Counted from the first letter of the stretch, positions 43,341 through 54,023 are shown. The stretch: 64,000 nt of DNA from Leguminivora glycinivorella (GCF_023078275.1 NC_062973.1:22314956-22378955), one strand, 5' to 3'. Notes: generated by a model not told the origin, from the letters alone. Numbers and translations: made by a program.

Positions 43341-43520
43341 CTAGCTTTTGCTCGTGTCTTCGCTCGCATTAGAAAGAGACAAAAAGTACCCTATGTCACT
43401 TTCCATCCCTTCAACTATCTCCACTTAAAAAATAACGTCAATTCGTCGCTCCGTTTTGCCGTGAAAGATGGACAAACAAACAGACACACACACTTTCCCA
43501 TTTATAATATTAGTATGAAT
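43341..43520 (+). repeat. Dispersed repeat ('cttttgcccgcggcttcgct' family)
   Basis: Same blocks as 28068-28243, with slightly diverged ends, closing with 'tttataatattagtatga'. Confidence 0.65.
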
Positions 43521-43574
43521 AGTGAGATGCGAGCGAGTTAAAAGTGAGGGCCAAAGAGGGAAGATTAATATCAT

Positions 43575-43970
43575 AAACTTTTTAACAAAAAATAAAACCG
43601 CCTTCAAAAATAAGCGCGTTACAAAACACGGAGAAACTAAAAAGCAAAAAATAATAAACCTTTGAATTCAGATTTCTTATCGGATTGCAATAATCTAAAC
43701 ATACAAATTATAAACAAATCAATTACTTTTGTAGTCGGTACCAGACCTGTTCATCGCCTTGCTATTCCTGTTTGCACCACCCAACCATACGCAGGCTGGC
43801 ACCGACTCCAAAAATAATTGATTTGTTTATAATTTGGATGTTTAGATTATTGCAATCCGATAAGAAATCTGAATTCAAAGGTTTATTATTTTTTGCTTTT
43901 TAGTTTCTCCGTGTTTTGTAACGCGCTTATTTTTGAAGGCGGTTTTATTTTTTGTTAAAAAGTTTATTTA
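43575..43970. mobile_element. Fold-back with ~165-bp nearly perfect arms
   Basis: 43575-43742 and 43802-43970 are almost perfect reverse complements: 'aaaccgccttcaaaaataag', 'cgcgttacaaaacacggaga' and 'ttatcggattgcaataatc' are all mirrored. The spacer is about 60 bp and of unrelated, GC-richer sequence. It probably belongs to the same repeat system as the following block, which also ends in 'gaagtcggtt'. Confidence 0.85.
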
Positions 43971-44099
43971 TTTGTTGATTTTTAGTGGTTCCTATTGATA
44001 TTCTATGTATCAGTCCGAATATATGTACAGTAGTGAAAGAATTATCCTTTAACTCCTAACCATTGAGGAGTTGACCTTCCATCATCAGCTCAGCCACAT

Positions 44100-44395
44100 A
44101 AAGTTATCACCATCAGGCGTAAATACTGGTGTACCTTTGAAAAATACACTAAAAACATTACATGTGCCTATAACATTTGAGGAGTTCCCTCGATTTCTCC
44201 AAGATCCCATCATCAGACCCCGACTTGGTGCCAATGGGACCATCTCGGGGTTATACCTGATCGAATGAAAAAAAAATTTTGAAAATCGGTCCATGATTCT
44301 CGGAGATATCGAATAACATACATACAAAAAAAAAAAAAAAAAACATTCAGTCGAATTGAGAACCTCCTCCTTTTTTGAAGTCGGTTAAAAAGTGG
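44100..44395 (+). repeat. Dispersed repeat ('gaggagttccctcgatttct')
   Basis: 'caccatcaggcgtaaatact', 'tttgaggagttccctcg', 'gatcccatcatcagacc', 'gaaaatcggtccatgattct', an A-run and 'ttttttgaagtcggttaaaa'. The same order of blocks appears at 49200-49440, after the minisatellite. Confidence 0.68.
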
Positions 44396-44564
44396 GAAGT
44401 ATTGCAATATCACAAGGTTCACTTATTAAAAGGTTAAAACTTCGAGTGGCATTAAAACTTGAGCAGCTTTATATGCTCTACATACCCTGTTTGGGAATAC
44501 AGATGCGAATTTATGTAAGATATAGCTACATGACGATACAAGTTCAAAAAAAAGAAGTTCAAAA

Positions 44565-44665
44565 CGAGTGGCGATAAATTAAAACACGACCGAAGGTAGT
44601 TTCTACCTGACAAGAAAACTTCTCGCACTAGTGCGTAAAAAAAGCACCATCTGTACTGAAAATAG
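44565..44665 (-). repeat. 'cactagt' repeat fragment
   Basis: 'gagtggcgataaattaaaac', 'acttctcgcactagtgcgta' and 'gcaccatctgtactgaaaat' match the reverse of the 14347 and 32580 copies. Confidence 0.6.
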
Positions 44666-44887
44666 TTTCAGTTGCCAGCTATTTGTCGATTATTGACAAT
44701 GGAAAAATAAAAAAGTATAACATGGAAACTAGTTAAATCATTCCCTCAAATAATGGACAAGGTACCCGGTAAGTTTACCCTAACAGTTTGGCTGGCTCAG
44801 TACAAAAGGTTAATTCGAACACGCACTGACATCAAAATGAAACTGAAATAGGTACCATACAGTAAAGAAAAAGCGATCAAGCCCACC

Positions 44888-44958
44888 TGGTGGCGAAGCC
44901 GGGAATCGAACCCGGGTCTCCAGCTATTGCGGCTGACGTGTTAAACCGCTACACCACC
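44888..44958 (-). tRNA. tRNA-like sequence (pseudo-tRNA or SINE head)
   Basis: On the minus strand: an acceptor-like 5' end GGTGGTG pairs with CGCCACC near the 3' end, a T-arm reads CCGGG-TTCGATT-CCCGG (a good B box), and a D-arm-like 'GTGTAGCGGTTTAACAC' is present. An anticodon-like stem (TCAGC…GCTGG) has a 7-base loop. Three surplus bases sit between T-arm and acceptor, and loop positions 33 and 37 are atypical, so a functional tRNA is unlikely. Confidence 0.5.
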
Positions 44959-44994
44959 CGAAAATAAATATATATTAAATAAATAATAAATTTT

Positions 44995-45215
44995 AACCAG
45001 GACATTCTAACATAGTTACATAGACTGAGTACGTTTTCACGGACCGATATCCTATACCTACATTAAGGACGCACATCCTTGATTTTTCCTCACAATAATC
45101 TCCAGTTAGGCTTGTGTTGTGGGTACTTAAACAATAATATGAACAAAATAACAGAAGGAACAAAATATATGAGCTCATCACACAAAATAAACCTTATCGG
45201 GATTATCAATTCATC
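44995..45215 (-). mobile_element. SINE subfamily B, diverged (minus strand)
   Basis: In reverse: 'aggacattctaac', 'gactgagtacg', 'ggcttgtgttgtgggtactt', 'gagctcatcacacaaaataa', then 'ccttatcggg' close to the B box. An old copy, without a recognisable A box. Confidence 0.6.
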
Positions 45216-45329
45216 GGCAAAGCAACTAGGCCATAGTCAAAAGTTGACTGGTCGTAAATGATGTTATTCAAATGGGTGTAATCCTTTATGAACCCTGGCA
45301 CTGGTTATAAAACTAATGTCCTAAAGAGG

Positions 45330-45400
45330 GATCATCATCATCATCATATCAGCCCTTTATCGCCCACTGCTTAGCATAGGCCACTCTTCTAGCACACCTC
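45330..45400 (-). repeat. RTE-like LINE 3' tip (minus strand)
   Basis: (ATC)n followed by 'atatcagccctttatcgccc' and 'actgcttagcataggc', the reverse of the end of the 45718-46227 copy. About 70 bp; no TSD identified. Confidence 0.65.
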
Positions 45401-45717
45401 GGACCAAATATACGAAAGAGACGCGTTCCTAACACGCAGTCTAAGCTCGTGTAGGTGAACGCGTACTATGCTTGTATGAGTGAAATATGACAGGTCGACT
45501 GTTCGCGTTTTTGACAGACGGTAACTGTAAGGTAACCGAGAGGGGGTGGGCGGCACTTTCAGCGGGGAGCGGGAGTGGCCATACTGTACGATAGTACTCT
45601 TTATTATACTGTGCTTCTAGTACGCCTCTTCCACAGGACCGGGGTCCTGGGATATAGAGGGATATGCGCAGCTTACAATGAGGTGGGCCGTATACTTTAC
45701 CATCGACATATTATTTA

Positions 45718-46227
45718 TAACTTGCGGATATCCTCAAACCCACTGACATTCCACAGTGCTTGAAAACCCGTCTCTTTAATCAATGTGTCCTGCCCACCAT
45801 GACCTACGGTGCCGAGACATGGACGCTCACTAAGAAGGCTGTGCATAGGATACAATACAAGTAGCACAGAGAGCCATGGAGCGCGCCATGCTCGGTATTA
45901 AGATGCAAGATCGAGTAAGGAATACCGAGATCCGTCGTCGCACTAAGGTGCAAGACGTAGGTTTCGTTATTACTAAACTAAAATGGAGTTGGGCGGGACA
46001 TGTTGCTAGGCAGAGTGATGGCAGGTGGACCAAAATGTTAACGGAATGGTGGCCGCTAACAAATAGAAGAAGTGCCTGGCATCCGTTGGCTCGTTGGGTC
46101 GACGACATCCGAAAAACTGCGGGTCACAACTGGATGAGATTAGCCCAGGACCGGGAGAAGTGGCGTACTAGAAGAGAGGCCTATGCTCAGCAGTGGGCGA
46201 TAAAAGGCTGATATGATGATGATGATG
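45718..46227 (+). mobile_element. RTE-like LINE 3' end, 510 bp
   Basis: Perfect 10-bp TSD atattattta (45708-45717, 46228-46237). The 3' end is 'aaaggctgatatgatgatg', with a (GAT)n tail. Confidence 0.88.
45732..46211 (+). pseudogene. C-terminal coding region of an RTE-like LINE, frameshifted
   Basis: Begins 'LKTRLFNQCVLPTMTYGAET', the region just after the RT palm. Near 45860 the frame shifts, and the rest (45876-46211) reads 'RAMERAMLGI', 'KLKWSWAGHVARQSDGRW' and 'RWVDDIRKTAGHNWMRLA' to a stop close to the tail. This matches the RTE C-terminal layout, also seen at 5000-5177. No catalytic residues remain. Confidence 0.85.
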
Positions 46228-46550
46228 ATATTATTTAAGTTATTTTCTTATCATTGTTTGTTCGAATCGGCCAGAAAGTTACCACAAAATTGTTTGTCAT
46301 GCAACTAACAACATCCGGCCCTTTCGCATTAGGGTAGTTTGGGAGAAATTGATGCGTTCTGTCTTGTTGGCGAGTTGTTTTCTGAGGCATGAAAATGATT
46401 TCCCGACTTTTTGCAAATACGTTTTAGGCGGTGATAATGTATTTGTTTCAGAGTTACGGTTTATCTTTGCTTATGTATATATTTACTTAAAAAACAATCT
46501 GTCTTATGTAACAATAGAAAAAGCAGTAATTAAGAAGCATTTGGAATTAA

Positions 46551-46823
46551 GGGCATTTTCAGAATTTGGGTCCCCCCAATTGGCGTAAGTCATTAACAAA
46601 AATTAACTCGCTGACAGTTTTGTGACGACAATTAAGCATAATATATGTCTAAAATTTTACTTTTTTCACATTCTGAATGTAAATTATCGCTTAAAGTTCA
46701 TGTAACTAACACAAAAACAATATTTTTATTGAAATTTCATGCTTAATTATCGTCACAAAACTGACAGTAAGTTAATTTTTGTTAACAACTTACGCTAATT
46801 GGGGGGTTCCAAATTCTGAAAAT
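46551..46823. mobile_element. Palindromic element with ~95-bp arms
   Basis: 'ttcagaatttgggtcccccc', 'aattggcg', 'actgtcagcga'-type and 'gacgacaattaagcat' on the left are inverted on the right ('atgcttaattatcgtc', 'ttggggggttccaaattctg'). A half copy lies at 43192. Confidence 0.75.
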
Positions 46824-46829
46824 GTCCAA

Positions 46830-47670
46830 ACACTGTTATTAGTTTCTTAAAAGTTTACATTGAAATATAAATATAATTTTGAATTACTGACAGCTACTTT
46901 TATTTAAATAACCCGAGACTTATTTAAAAAAAAGATACGATAAATACGTAATAATATAATGTTCATTTGCAGAGCCAGCAGGAATATAAAACTTTAAATA
47001 TTTCCAGAATTTTAATATTTTCATTTTTACCAAATAAAATATTTTCGCTACCTAGTGATTTTGTGAGAAAGTCTTTACCTACAGTAGGTAATATATTTTC
47101 AGTGAACCAACACATGTAAAGCGAAATCTTCATCATTACATATTTCGAGGTACGTTTATAAAGCTTGGCCAATTCGAATTTACGCTATTTAAAATCAGAA
47201 TAATATTTGAATATTGTTATTTACTTTACAGCGAGGAAATGTCGCCAGTATCCTTGGTACAAAAATGCCTCAAGGGCCTATTTTTAGACATTAGTTAGCT
47301 TTTAAGTTTAGTCTTAGTTTCTTATATAATTATGTAAATATATCCATGTAAGTAAATGGGGGTGTACTCATCACACAATTGTTTTTTGTTATATTAGAGC
47401 GCATTATTCGCCAACATGTCCACAGTCTGGCGAAAATATTTGTATACCTACTTAGGGTTTCTTTTGTTATAAAAAAAAAATTAGAGTTTTACTTTTACTC
47501 ATCGTGCATTTCATTCGTTTTAGTCTGACACGTACAAGTACATATAGACGCAGGAGGGATGAACGATAAATAAATAACATGATTATATAAGGTGATGTAA
47601 CGTATCCTTCAACAATAATATCAAACAATAACTTACTTAAAAATCGCAATTGTAATCTCTTAAAGTATTT
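46830..47670. other. No recognised feature
   Basis: AT-rich DNA. Nothing repeated or coding identified. Confidence 0.4.
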
Positions 47671-47675
47671 AAGTG

Positions 47676-47738
47676 CCCTTACCGGGAATAGGACTCGTAG
47701 CAGACAGCCATGCCATAGGCCAGATCGGTCGTTAAAAA
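47676..47738 (-). mobile_element. SINE head fragment, decayed (minus strand)
   Basis: 'gcccttaccggga' and 'ccagatcggtcgtta' bracket a damaged tRNA-like head; only about 60 bp remain. Confidence 0.5.
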
Positions 47739-47894
47739 TGTCACAAGAAGTTAGTTTATGCAAAAGCATTTTGAATATTTTTGTAATTGCTGTGATAAAT
47801 CAAGTTCCCTGCCACCAAAATTGTCAATACTTGTCAATATAATAATTATATTATTATGTTCGAATGGGTCTAACAGCAGCGGCGGCTTACTCTA

Positions 47895-47980
47895 TCTATC
47901 GCACAATCGCTCACGAAACGCTCACGAAACGAAGCGCTAGTAGATATCTATCTCTATCGCGCTTGCGTATTGGCGCGCGA
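47895..47980. repeat. MITE fragment, 'tagccgaatggca' family
   Basis: 'caatcgctcacgaaacgctc', 'gcgctagtagatatctatct' and 'ttgcgtattggcgcg' match the left half of 17746-17905. Both ends are missing. Confidence 0.7.
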
Positions 47981-48173
47981 GTTCGCGGCCTAATCAGGGG
48001 TGACGCGCGTTCTCACGACGGAACGCACGTTCGTACTTTCTATTGTTACTTTACATCGCGAGTTTTTTTTTAAGGTTCATATGCGATGTCCGCGTGTGGA
48101 ATGGCTAATAATGCTTACTGCATAAATGAATCAAACAAGTAAAAACATGATAAAACGACTTAAAACTATTTAG

Positions 48174-48361
48174 TTGCCCATTGACGGTGATTTAGGCCAA
48201 ATTTTTTATTTATAAGTAGGTTAGGTACCTAACCTAATAAATAAAAAGAATAAAAATAAAAAAATATAAATAGCCTTTTTGTACTGCAAGTTTTTTTTTC
48301 TTTTGTGCAATAAATAAATAAATAAATAAATAATTTGGCCTAAATCGCCGTCAATGGGCAA
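48174..48361. mobile_element. TIR MITE
   Basis: 'ttgcccattgacggtgattt' / 'aaatcgccgtcaatgggcaa' inverted ends, continuing 'aggccaaatt'. The interior has a (TAAA)n run. 188 bp. Confidence 0.8.
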
Positions 48362-48659
48362 GGCAATGCTTACTTAGACATCATGAATATAATTTTTAAG
48401 AAAAAAAAACCGTCGCCTTTCGGGTTCTGGTGAAAGTTACTTGCGAATGTTGGATTATGTAGAAATGTGTAGGTATTTTTTAAAACTGCTTTTAATGCTT
48501 TAATTATTAGATGGCAACATAAATGAATATACGTATAACGTTAAGGTTTGAGGAGTTTCCTCAATTCCTCATGAATCCGATATTATATTATAAGAAATCG
48601 AAGCTTGACAAACTTTGACTTGAAAACTCAATATGCTTAACAAACATAACTAAATAAAT

Positions 48660-49212
48660 AAATGTCACTGTTCTGAACTTAAATGCATGCTTTTCTTGCA
48701 AAAATACCAAAGTCACTTATGAGTGTGCCGTTCAGATTTGAGGAGTACGGTTCTGACTATCATCAGCAGTTCCACTGCACCAAATGTCACTGTTCTGGAC
48801 GCAAGTGCATGCTGTTCTTATAAAAATACCAAAGTCACTATAAGCGTGCCGTTCAGATTTGAGGAGTTCGGTCCTGACCATCAGCAGTTCCACTGTACCA
48901 AATGTCACTGTTCTAGACGTAAGCGCATGCTGTTCTTATAAAAATGGCAAAGTCACTATAAGCGTGCCGTTCAGATTTGAGGAGTTCGGTTCTGACCATC
49001 ATCAGCAATTCCGCTGCACCAAATGTCACTGTTCTGGATGAAAGTGCATGCTGTTCTTATAAAAATACCAAAGTCACTATAAGCGTGCCGTTCAGATTTG
49101 AAGAGTTCTATTCTGGCCATCATCAGCAGTTCCACTGCACCAAATGTCACTGTTCCGTACCTAAATGCATGCTGTTCCTTTAAAAACACAAAAATCACTA
49201 TATGTATGCCTT
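48660..49212. repeat. 121-bp minisatellite
   Basis: 'ttcagatttgaggagt' recurs at 48731, 48852, 48970, 49091 and 49212, i.e. at 121-bp steps with one of 118. Each unit also holds 'accaaatgtcactgttc', 'aagtgcatgctgttctta' and 'ccaaagtcactataagcg'. Open frames through it are short and unrelated to known proteins. The array leads directly into the unique right part of the dispersed repeat at 49200-49440. Confidence 0.9.
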
Positions 49213-49440
49213 TCAGATTCGAGGAGTTCCCTCGATTTCTCCAGGATCCCATCATCAGAACTGGGTTCTGAGAAAAATGGGACCAATCTGTATGCATATA
49301 CATTCAATTAAAAAAAAATTTCAAAATCGGTCCAGTAACGACGGAGATATCGAGGAACAAACATTTAAAAAAAAAAAAAAAAAAACATACAGACGACTTG
49401 ATAACCGTCCTTCTTGAGATATGAGGCGACGGTTAAAAAT
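49200..49440 (+). repeat. Dispersed repeat, right part ('gaggagttccctcgatttct')
   Basis: 'gaggagttccctcgatttct', 'aggatcccatcatcag', 'aaaatcggtccagtaacg', an A-run, then 'gaccgtccttct'-like end. Same family as 44100-44395. Confidence 0.68.
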
Positions 49441-49444
49441 AGGA

Positions 49445-49560
49445 AATCTTACACAGATCTACTATTGATTGAGTCCCACGGAAAAGTTCAATAAGGCTTG
49501 TGATGTTGAGACTTAAACAAAAATATATACCAAAATACTGTATAAATATATACCTAGAGA
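49445..49560 (-). mobile_element. SINE subfamily B tail (minus strand)
   Basis: In reverse: 'cttacacagatct', 'gattgagtcccacgg' and 'aaggcttgtgatgttgagac' match the B tail. The head is missing. Confidence 0.6.
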
Positions 49561-49569
49561 GTACCTACC

Positions 49570-50260
49570 CAAGACTTGAGTATAACAGTATATTATTTTA
49601 TCTGAGTATTAATTCGTTTTAATCAAGGACGATTATAAAGGACCAGCAGAGTCCATACTAAACACCGTACCCCGTTGGCAGCCGTAAATCTATGTCGCTA
49701 GATGTCACTAAGAGTGTCATTTGAATAAAAATGTCGTTTTTTTTTTAAAGTACGCACGCGGTAGTTCAACGGCATTACAAGTGATACAGTGAAAAGTACA
49801 TAGATGACGCTAGGGGCCCGTGTCATGTTTCGGTCCCTGTTTACAACGCAAGCCATCGTTCTTATTTTGAATTATGACAATCATGCAAAAGAGTACCATA
49901 CTGTCAAATTTTCTATCTCTTTCATTTCAGCGTGACGTCAATGATTAGTAATATTACTTTCAATATATTTAAAATTTAGATTTTAATGAGGCCATTTCGA
50001 ACGGTGTTTATGATAGATATCATGTTGACAATCAATCTCCTGACCGTCTCGCTCACACCAATCCTATCCTATATTTGAACAAGTGCGACCGAAACAGTCG
50101 AGTATTATTGAAGATTTTTGAATGTCTAAAATCTTATTGGTAGTTGTCGAAAACCCGCTTTTTCCATAAAGTGTTGGCGCGACGTCAAGTGGGTGATAGG
50201 CGTACGAGCAAGTACGCGTTGGATGGTCGACTACAATGCGCGGCGGTTTTTACGCGTACT
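49570..50260. other. No recognised feature
   Basis: No inverted ends, repeats or coding motif seen; a short T-run is at 49737-49746. Confidence 0.4.
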
Positions 50261-50265
50261 TAGAC

Positions 50266-50392
50266 CGTTTTCACATTATCCGATCCGATATCGGATGTCG
50301 GAAGGATTTCAATAGAAACAATCCAAGATGGCGCCTGTAATGTATGGATTATCGGTCCGATATCCGATATCGGATCGGATAATGTGAAAACG
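50266..50392. mobile_element. Palindromic MITE
   Basis: 'ccgttttcacattatccgat' mirrors 'atcggataatgtgaaaacg'; inside, 'ccgatatcgga' is itself palindromic. 127 bp. Confidence 0.8.
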
Positions 50393-50399
50393 CATTAAA

Positions 50400-51440
50400 T
50401 TTAGTCTCATTAATTATTAATTATGTCAGAGTTTAGGTTTATACGAGTACCAAACGAGTAGTATACGAGTAGAAAATATATTACCAAAACAATACAAACT
50501 ATCATTAATTTATTATAAAAACGTAATCCAAAGTGCCACACCTAGTCGGCCAGTGCATGGCCTACGCTGCCGATGGTCAGGGTGCTCGGAGTGACATACA
50601 AGAAACGCTGAACTATCCGCGTTGTGTCCAAGACGAAGCCTGACCGACGAAGCTAGCAAGTCTCTCTACATGTTAGCTGAAATACTGTCAAACCGTTCAC
50701 TGTGATTACTCAGATTATTATTAAGCAAAATGATCTTCGAATGAACTTTCTGGACAATTGAGATGCATGGGCGCAGTCGAAACCAGCTCGCCCCTTCAGC
50801 CGTGTCCCGTTGAAAATCGGAAAGATTCTTTTCCTTAGCACATTTAATGTTTACAAATTGGATTCGCCTTCTGTCACCTAAACTGGTAAATTTATGTATG
50901 AGGTCATTGGTCATACAATTATTAATTTATACCGTTATTAATTCTGTATCTCTACTCGCATTGCTACTGCGATTCTAAAATATTTAATATCCATATTATG
51001 AATATTCAATAAATCATACAATGACATTTGTGATGTGACATGGATGTCAGATGTAACATCTGTTGGCACAATGATTGCGTTTTGTTGAACGTATTTGAGC
51101 TCAACATATAGGTTTATTATCACTAAGTATATTATATTAATGAACAACGAAACGGATGTGACATTTTCCTAGTCCACCAACGTCATCTAGTCATTTTATT
51201 TGGCAATAATTAGAGAACATGCGAACAAACTTAGCCAGCGAAGCGATCACAACTACGTCGAGGCCGACCAAAAAATATAATTTGTAAAAATTGTGTTTTG
51301 AGCCAATATTTTGATATTAAAATAAAGTTTTTTGATAGTTATTCATAGTATAATATAAAAACAAGTAAAAATATATGTGAAAATATGTTTTTTTCCACTC
51401 CCGGGTTACGAAACAACGCCATCTAGTTTTAAAGCAAAAA
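50400..51440. other. No recognised feature
   Basis: Includes a GC-richer block at 50530-50660. No domain can be recognised in the minus-strand frames at 50666-50914 and 50938-51147. Confidence 0.35.
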
Positions 51441-51442
51441 CT

Positions 51443-51513
51443 AAGCTTTTTTCAGGGGTACGCTTTTTTGTATGGGCTATATCAGTCTAGTATTAAATGG
51501 TCCTTGGTTTTAA
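51443..51513. repeat. Dispersed repeat fragment
   Basis: Related to positions 1-82 ('ttttttgtatgggct' core). Confidence 0.35.
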
Positions 51514-51886
51514 TCCATAGGCAACCCTATCGTCCGACGCCGCGCACGTGCGGCTCGTTTCTTTATTAGAATTTTGTAGTCATTTAAAAAGGCGGCAATT
51601 TGTGAACATCACAGCAGTGGGCCTTCTGTACTTGTACTATTATATATTCTGTGGTAGTAGCTAACGTTTGTTAATTAGATAGATTCCAAGTGGGAATAAA
51701 ACGAACGTTTGATCGTGCGATGGATGGATGTGGCAACAACCTCATATCCCAAGGGATCGGAAAGGGGCGTTCAAACTTTGGGAATTTGAAGTTGATTGAT
51801 ATTGTTTAATGAATTGACACGCAGAATTTGGGTAAAACTTGTATTGGTGCGACAGAGATGCAATCATGCTGAAGAAATATGTTCAC

Positions 51887-52362
51887 TAGTGTGGAGCAAA
51901 AAACACTTTTCTGGAATAGCAAACCTAATAATTATCAATCAATGACCCTTAGTCTATGAATCCTTTGTGCATCAGCTTTTTTAATCAACATCTTCAGCCT
52001 CCGCATTAGGTTTGAAATTTTGAAAATCTCATACAAACCTGAAAATTCAACTTTCAGATAAAAAATATTCGGCAGTAATAATGTTTAAGTAGTATAATTA
52101 TGTGTTTCTTGTAATAATATGTATCAATAATGTAAACATTTAATAATGTAAACTAAACATAAAACTGCCGAAAAACATTTTCAGCTGAAGGTTGAATTTT
52201 CAGGTTTGTATGAGATTTTCAAAATTTCAAACCTAATGCGGAGGCTGAAGATGTTGATTTAAAAAGCTGAAAATTTGCACAAAGGTTTCATAGACTAAGG
52301 GCCATTGATTGATAACTATTAGGTTTGCTAATTCCAGAAAAGGGTTTTTTCAGTCCACCCTA
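51887..52362. mobile_element. Fold-back element with 8-bp TSD
   Basis: 476 bp, perfect 8-bp TSD atgttcac (51879-51886, 52363-52370). The two arms of about 190 bp are inverted copies ('agcaaacctaata', 'atcttcagcctccgcattag', 'gaaaattcaac' and their inverses), joined by an AT-rich loop of about 110 bp. The 8-bp TSD suggests hAT-type mobilisation (inference). A one-arm copy is at 27453-27626. Confidence 0.88.
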
Positions 52363-52714
52363 ATGTTCACATGCAAGGCCGGCGCCTTTGGAACAGAAAA
52401 TTTTGTGCGTTCTGAGAAACAGGGCGTTTGTATCACTCTATAACATTTAAGTTAGGCGACCAGTGGCACATTTTAGGACAAGACACTTCTTGAATATCTT
52501 CTAGTGTCTCCCCTTAATAATTAATCAATTGAATGGCTTAGTATATCTGTGTCTAATGAAACTAGGTACTTTAGTATCAATTCGCTACGTCCATGTTACA
52601 TTTTATGGTGTCAAATTAATTCCGACAGCCGTTGTTAGCACCTTAACGTTGGACATGCCCATAAGATGACGAGTATTTGTGACAACCAGTGCCACTCCGT
52701 CACGAACGTTGCTA

Positions 52715-52960
52715 ATATAACCTAACCACAAAATTAAAATTTTGAAAAACCCCCGACATTTAGTGTATCGAATTTCATGAAATATGGCAAGGACACACCC
52801 GACTAATTCAGCTTTAAAACAAAAAAAAAACTAACACTAAATCGGTTCATCCACTCGGAAGCTACGTTGCCACAGACAGACACACACACAGACAGTCAGA
52901 CAAATAGACAGACAGACACGTCAAACTTACACCCCGTCGTTTTTGCGTCGGGAGTTATAA
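52715..52960 (-). repeat. Dispersed repeat with CAGA-rich centre
   Basis: Reverse-orientation copy of the 24434 family: 'aacctaaccacaaaattaaa', 'cccccgaca', (CAGA)n, 'cccgtcgtttttgcgtcggg'. Confidence 0.7.
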
Positions 52961-52984
52961 AACGTCGTCTCTTGTCGTACCTAG

Positions 52985-53140
52985 CTCCGTAGCGGAATGG
53001 CATTTTTGCGACGCGAAACGCCACCGAAACGCCGCAGAAATGTAGTCTGACTCTGTTGCACCAATACGCATGAGCGATAGAGATAGATAGCTACGAAAGA
53101 GATATTATCGTGAGCGTTTGTGCATTCGGCTACGCACACT
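52985..53140. mobile_element. MITE, 'tagccgaatggca' family
   Basis: 'tccgtagcggaatggcat' and 'gtgcattcggctacgcac' as inverted ends; 'tagtctgactctgttgcacc' in the middle. Confidence 0.75.
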
Positions 53141-53162
53141 AATAATGGAAAAGTAATAGAAA

Positions 53163-53424
53163 AAAATAAATAAAAATAATAAATATCGAGGGACACCTTA
53201 CACTCAACTTAGCCCCAAACTAAGCAAAGCTTGTACTATGGGTGCTAAGCGACGATATATATACTTAAATAGATAAATACATACTTATATACATAGAAAA
53301 CATCCATGACTCAGGAACAAATATCTGTGCTCATCACAAAAATAAATACCCTTACCGGGATTCGAACCTGGGACCGCCGCTCAGCAGGCAGGGTCACTAC
53401 CGACTGAGTCAGACCGGTCGTCAA
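53163..53424 (-). mobile_element. SINE subfamily A, full length (minus strand)
   Basis: In reverse order: tail, 'ggacaccttacactcaact', 'ggtgctaagcgacgat', linker, 'aaacatccatgactcaggaa', 'cgggattcgaacc' (B box) and 'cgactgagtcagaccggtcg' (A box). Complete head and uninterrupted linker make it the best reference for the unoccupied insertion site. Confidence 0.88.
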
Positions 53425-53772
53425 GAAAAGCATTATCGTTGGCTACAGCGCAAACTTCAGGCATAAAAGTGAGTGACGTTAGAGACAGGTAAATAAAATT
53501 AATCACGCACTATTAAATGAATCATAACCCCAATTAAACCGATAACCCGATTAGCATATATAAATAGGAACATTGTCGGACAAGTTTCGGGTAATCCCGT
53601 AAAGGGTCGCCTTAGATAAACTCGTCCTGGGTGCGGATTACTGTGTCGCAAGTTGGCTTACTGCGGACACTCCTGACACTATCGCCAGCCAATGTTCCAC
53701 GGCTTATTACAGGATTTCTATCGCTTCATGTAACTTTCACGCTAATTGTTAGATAACTTTCTTATCAATAAG
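53425..53772. other. Non-repetitive block
   Basis: 53500-53720 is complex sequence without repeats or coding signal. Possibly old single-copy or regulatory DNA. Confidence 0.3.
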
Positions 53773-53801
53773 AGACGTACTAAGTTTCGAGTGAAAAGTT
53801 T

Positions 53802-53985
53802 AAATTGTGGTGGGCGAGAGGCTGTGGTGAGGTCAGAGACTATGGGATATGGGTTAAATTGCTGGCAACCTTTCACTGCAATGGTCGTTTTCTTCTAACC
53901 CCTTATTTGCCAAGAGTGGCCCTGAAGCGAATGGCATGTGCTCGCTCACGAAAGGCGTGATTGTATGTATGTATGTATGTATGTA
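53802..53985 (+). mobile_element. TATG-tailed retroposon, chimeric copy
   Basis: 184 bp between perfect 29-bp repeats (53773-53801 and 53986-54014, containing gacgtactaagtttcgag), ending in (TATG)n. Compared with the complete copies it lacks the first part, and the segment before 'ggcgtgattg' is replaced by 'gaatggcatgtgctcgctca', which resembles the adjacent MITE. Confidence 0.8.
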
Positions 53986-54023
53986 AGACGTACTAAGTTT
54001 CGAGTGAAAAGTTTTAGTGAGGT

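Noticed and set aside
48660..49212. Regularly spaced repeats considered as a CRISPR array
   Set aside because: The whole 121-bp unit is repeated, there are no unique spacers, and the DNA is clearly eukaryotic.
48723..49303. Several cysteine-rich frames across the minisatellite, considered as a repeat protein
   Set aside because: The unit length (121, once 118) is not a multiple of three, so frames change from unit to unit.
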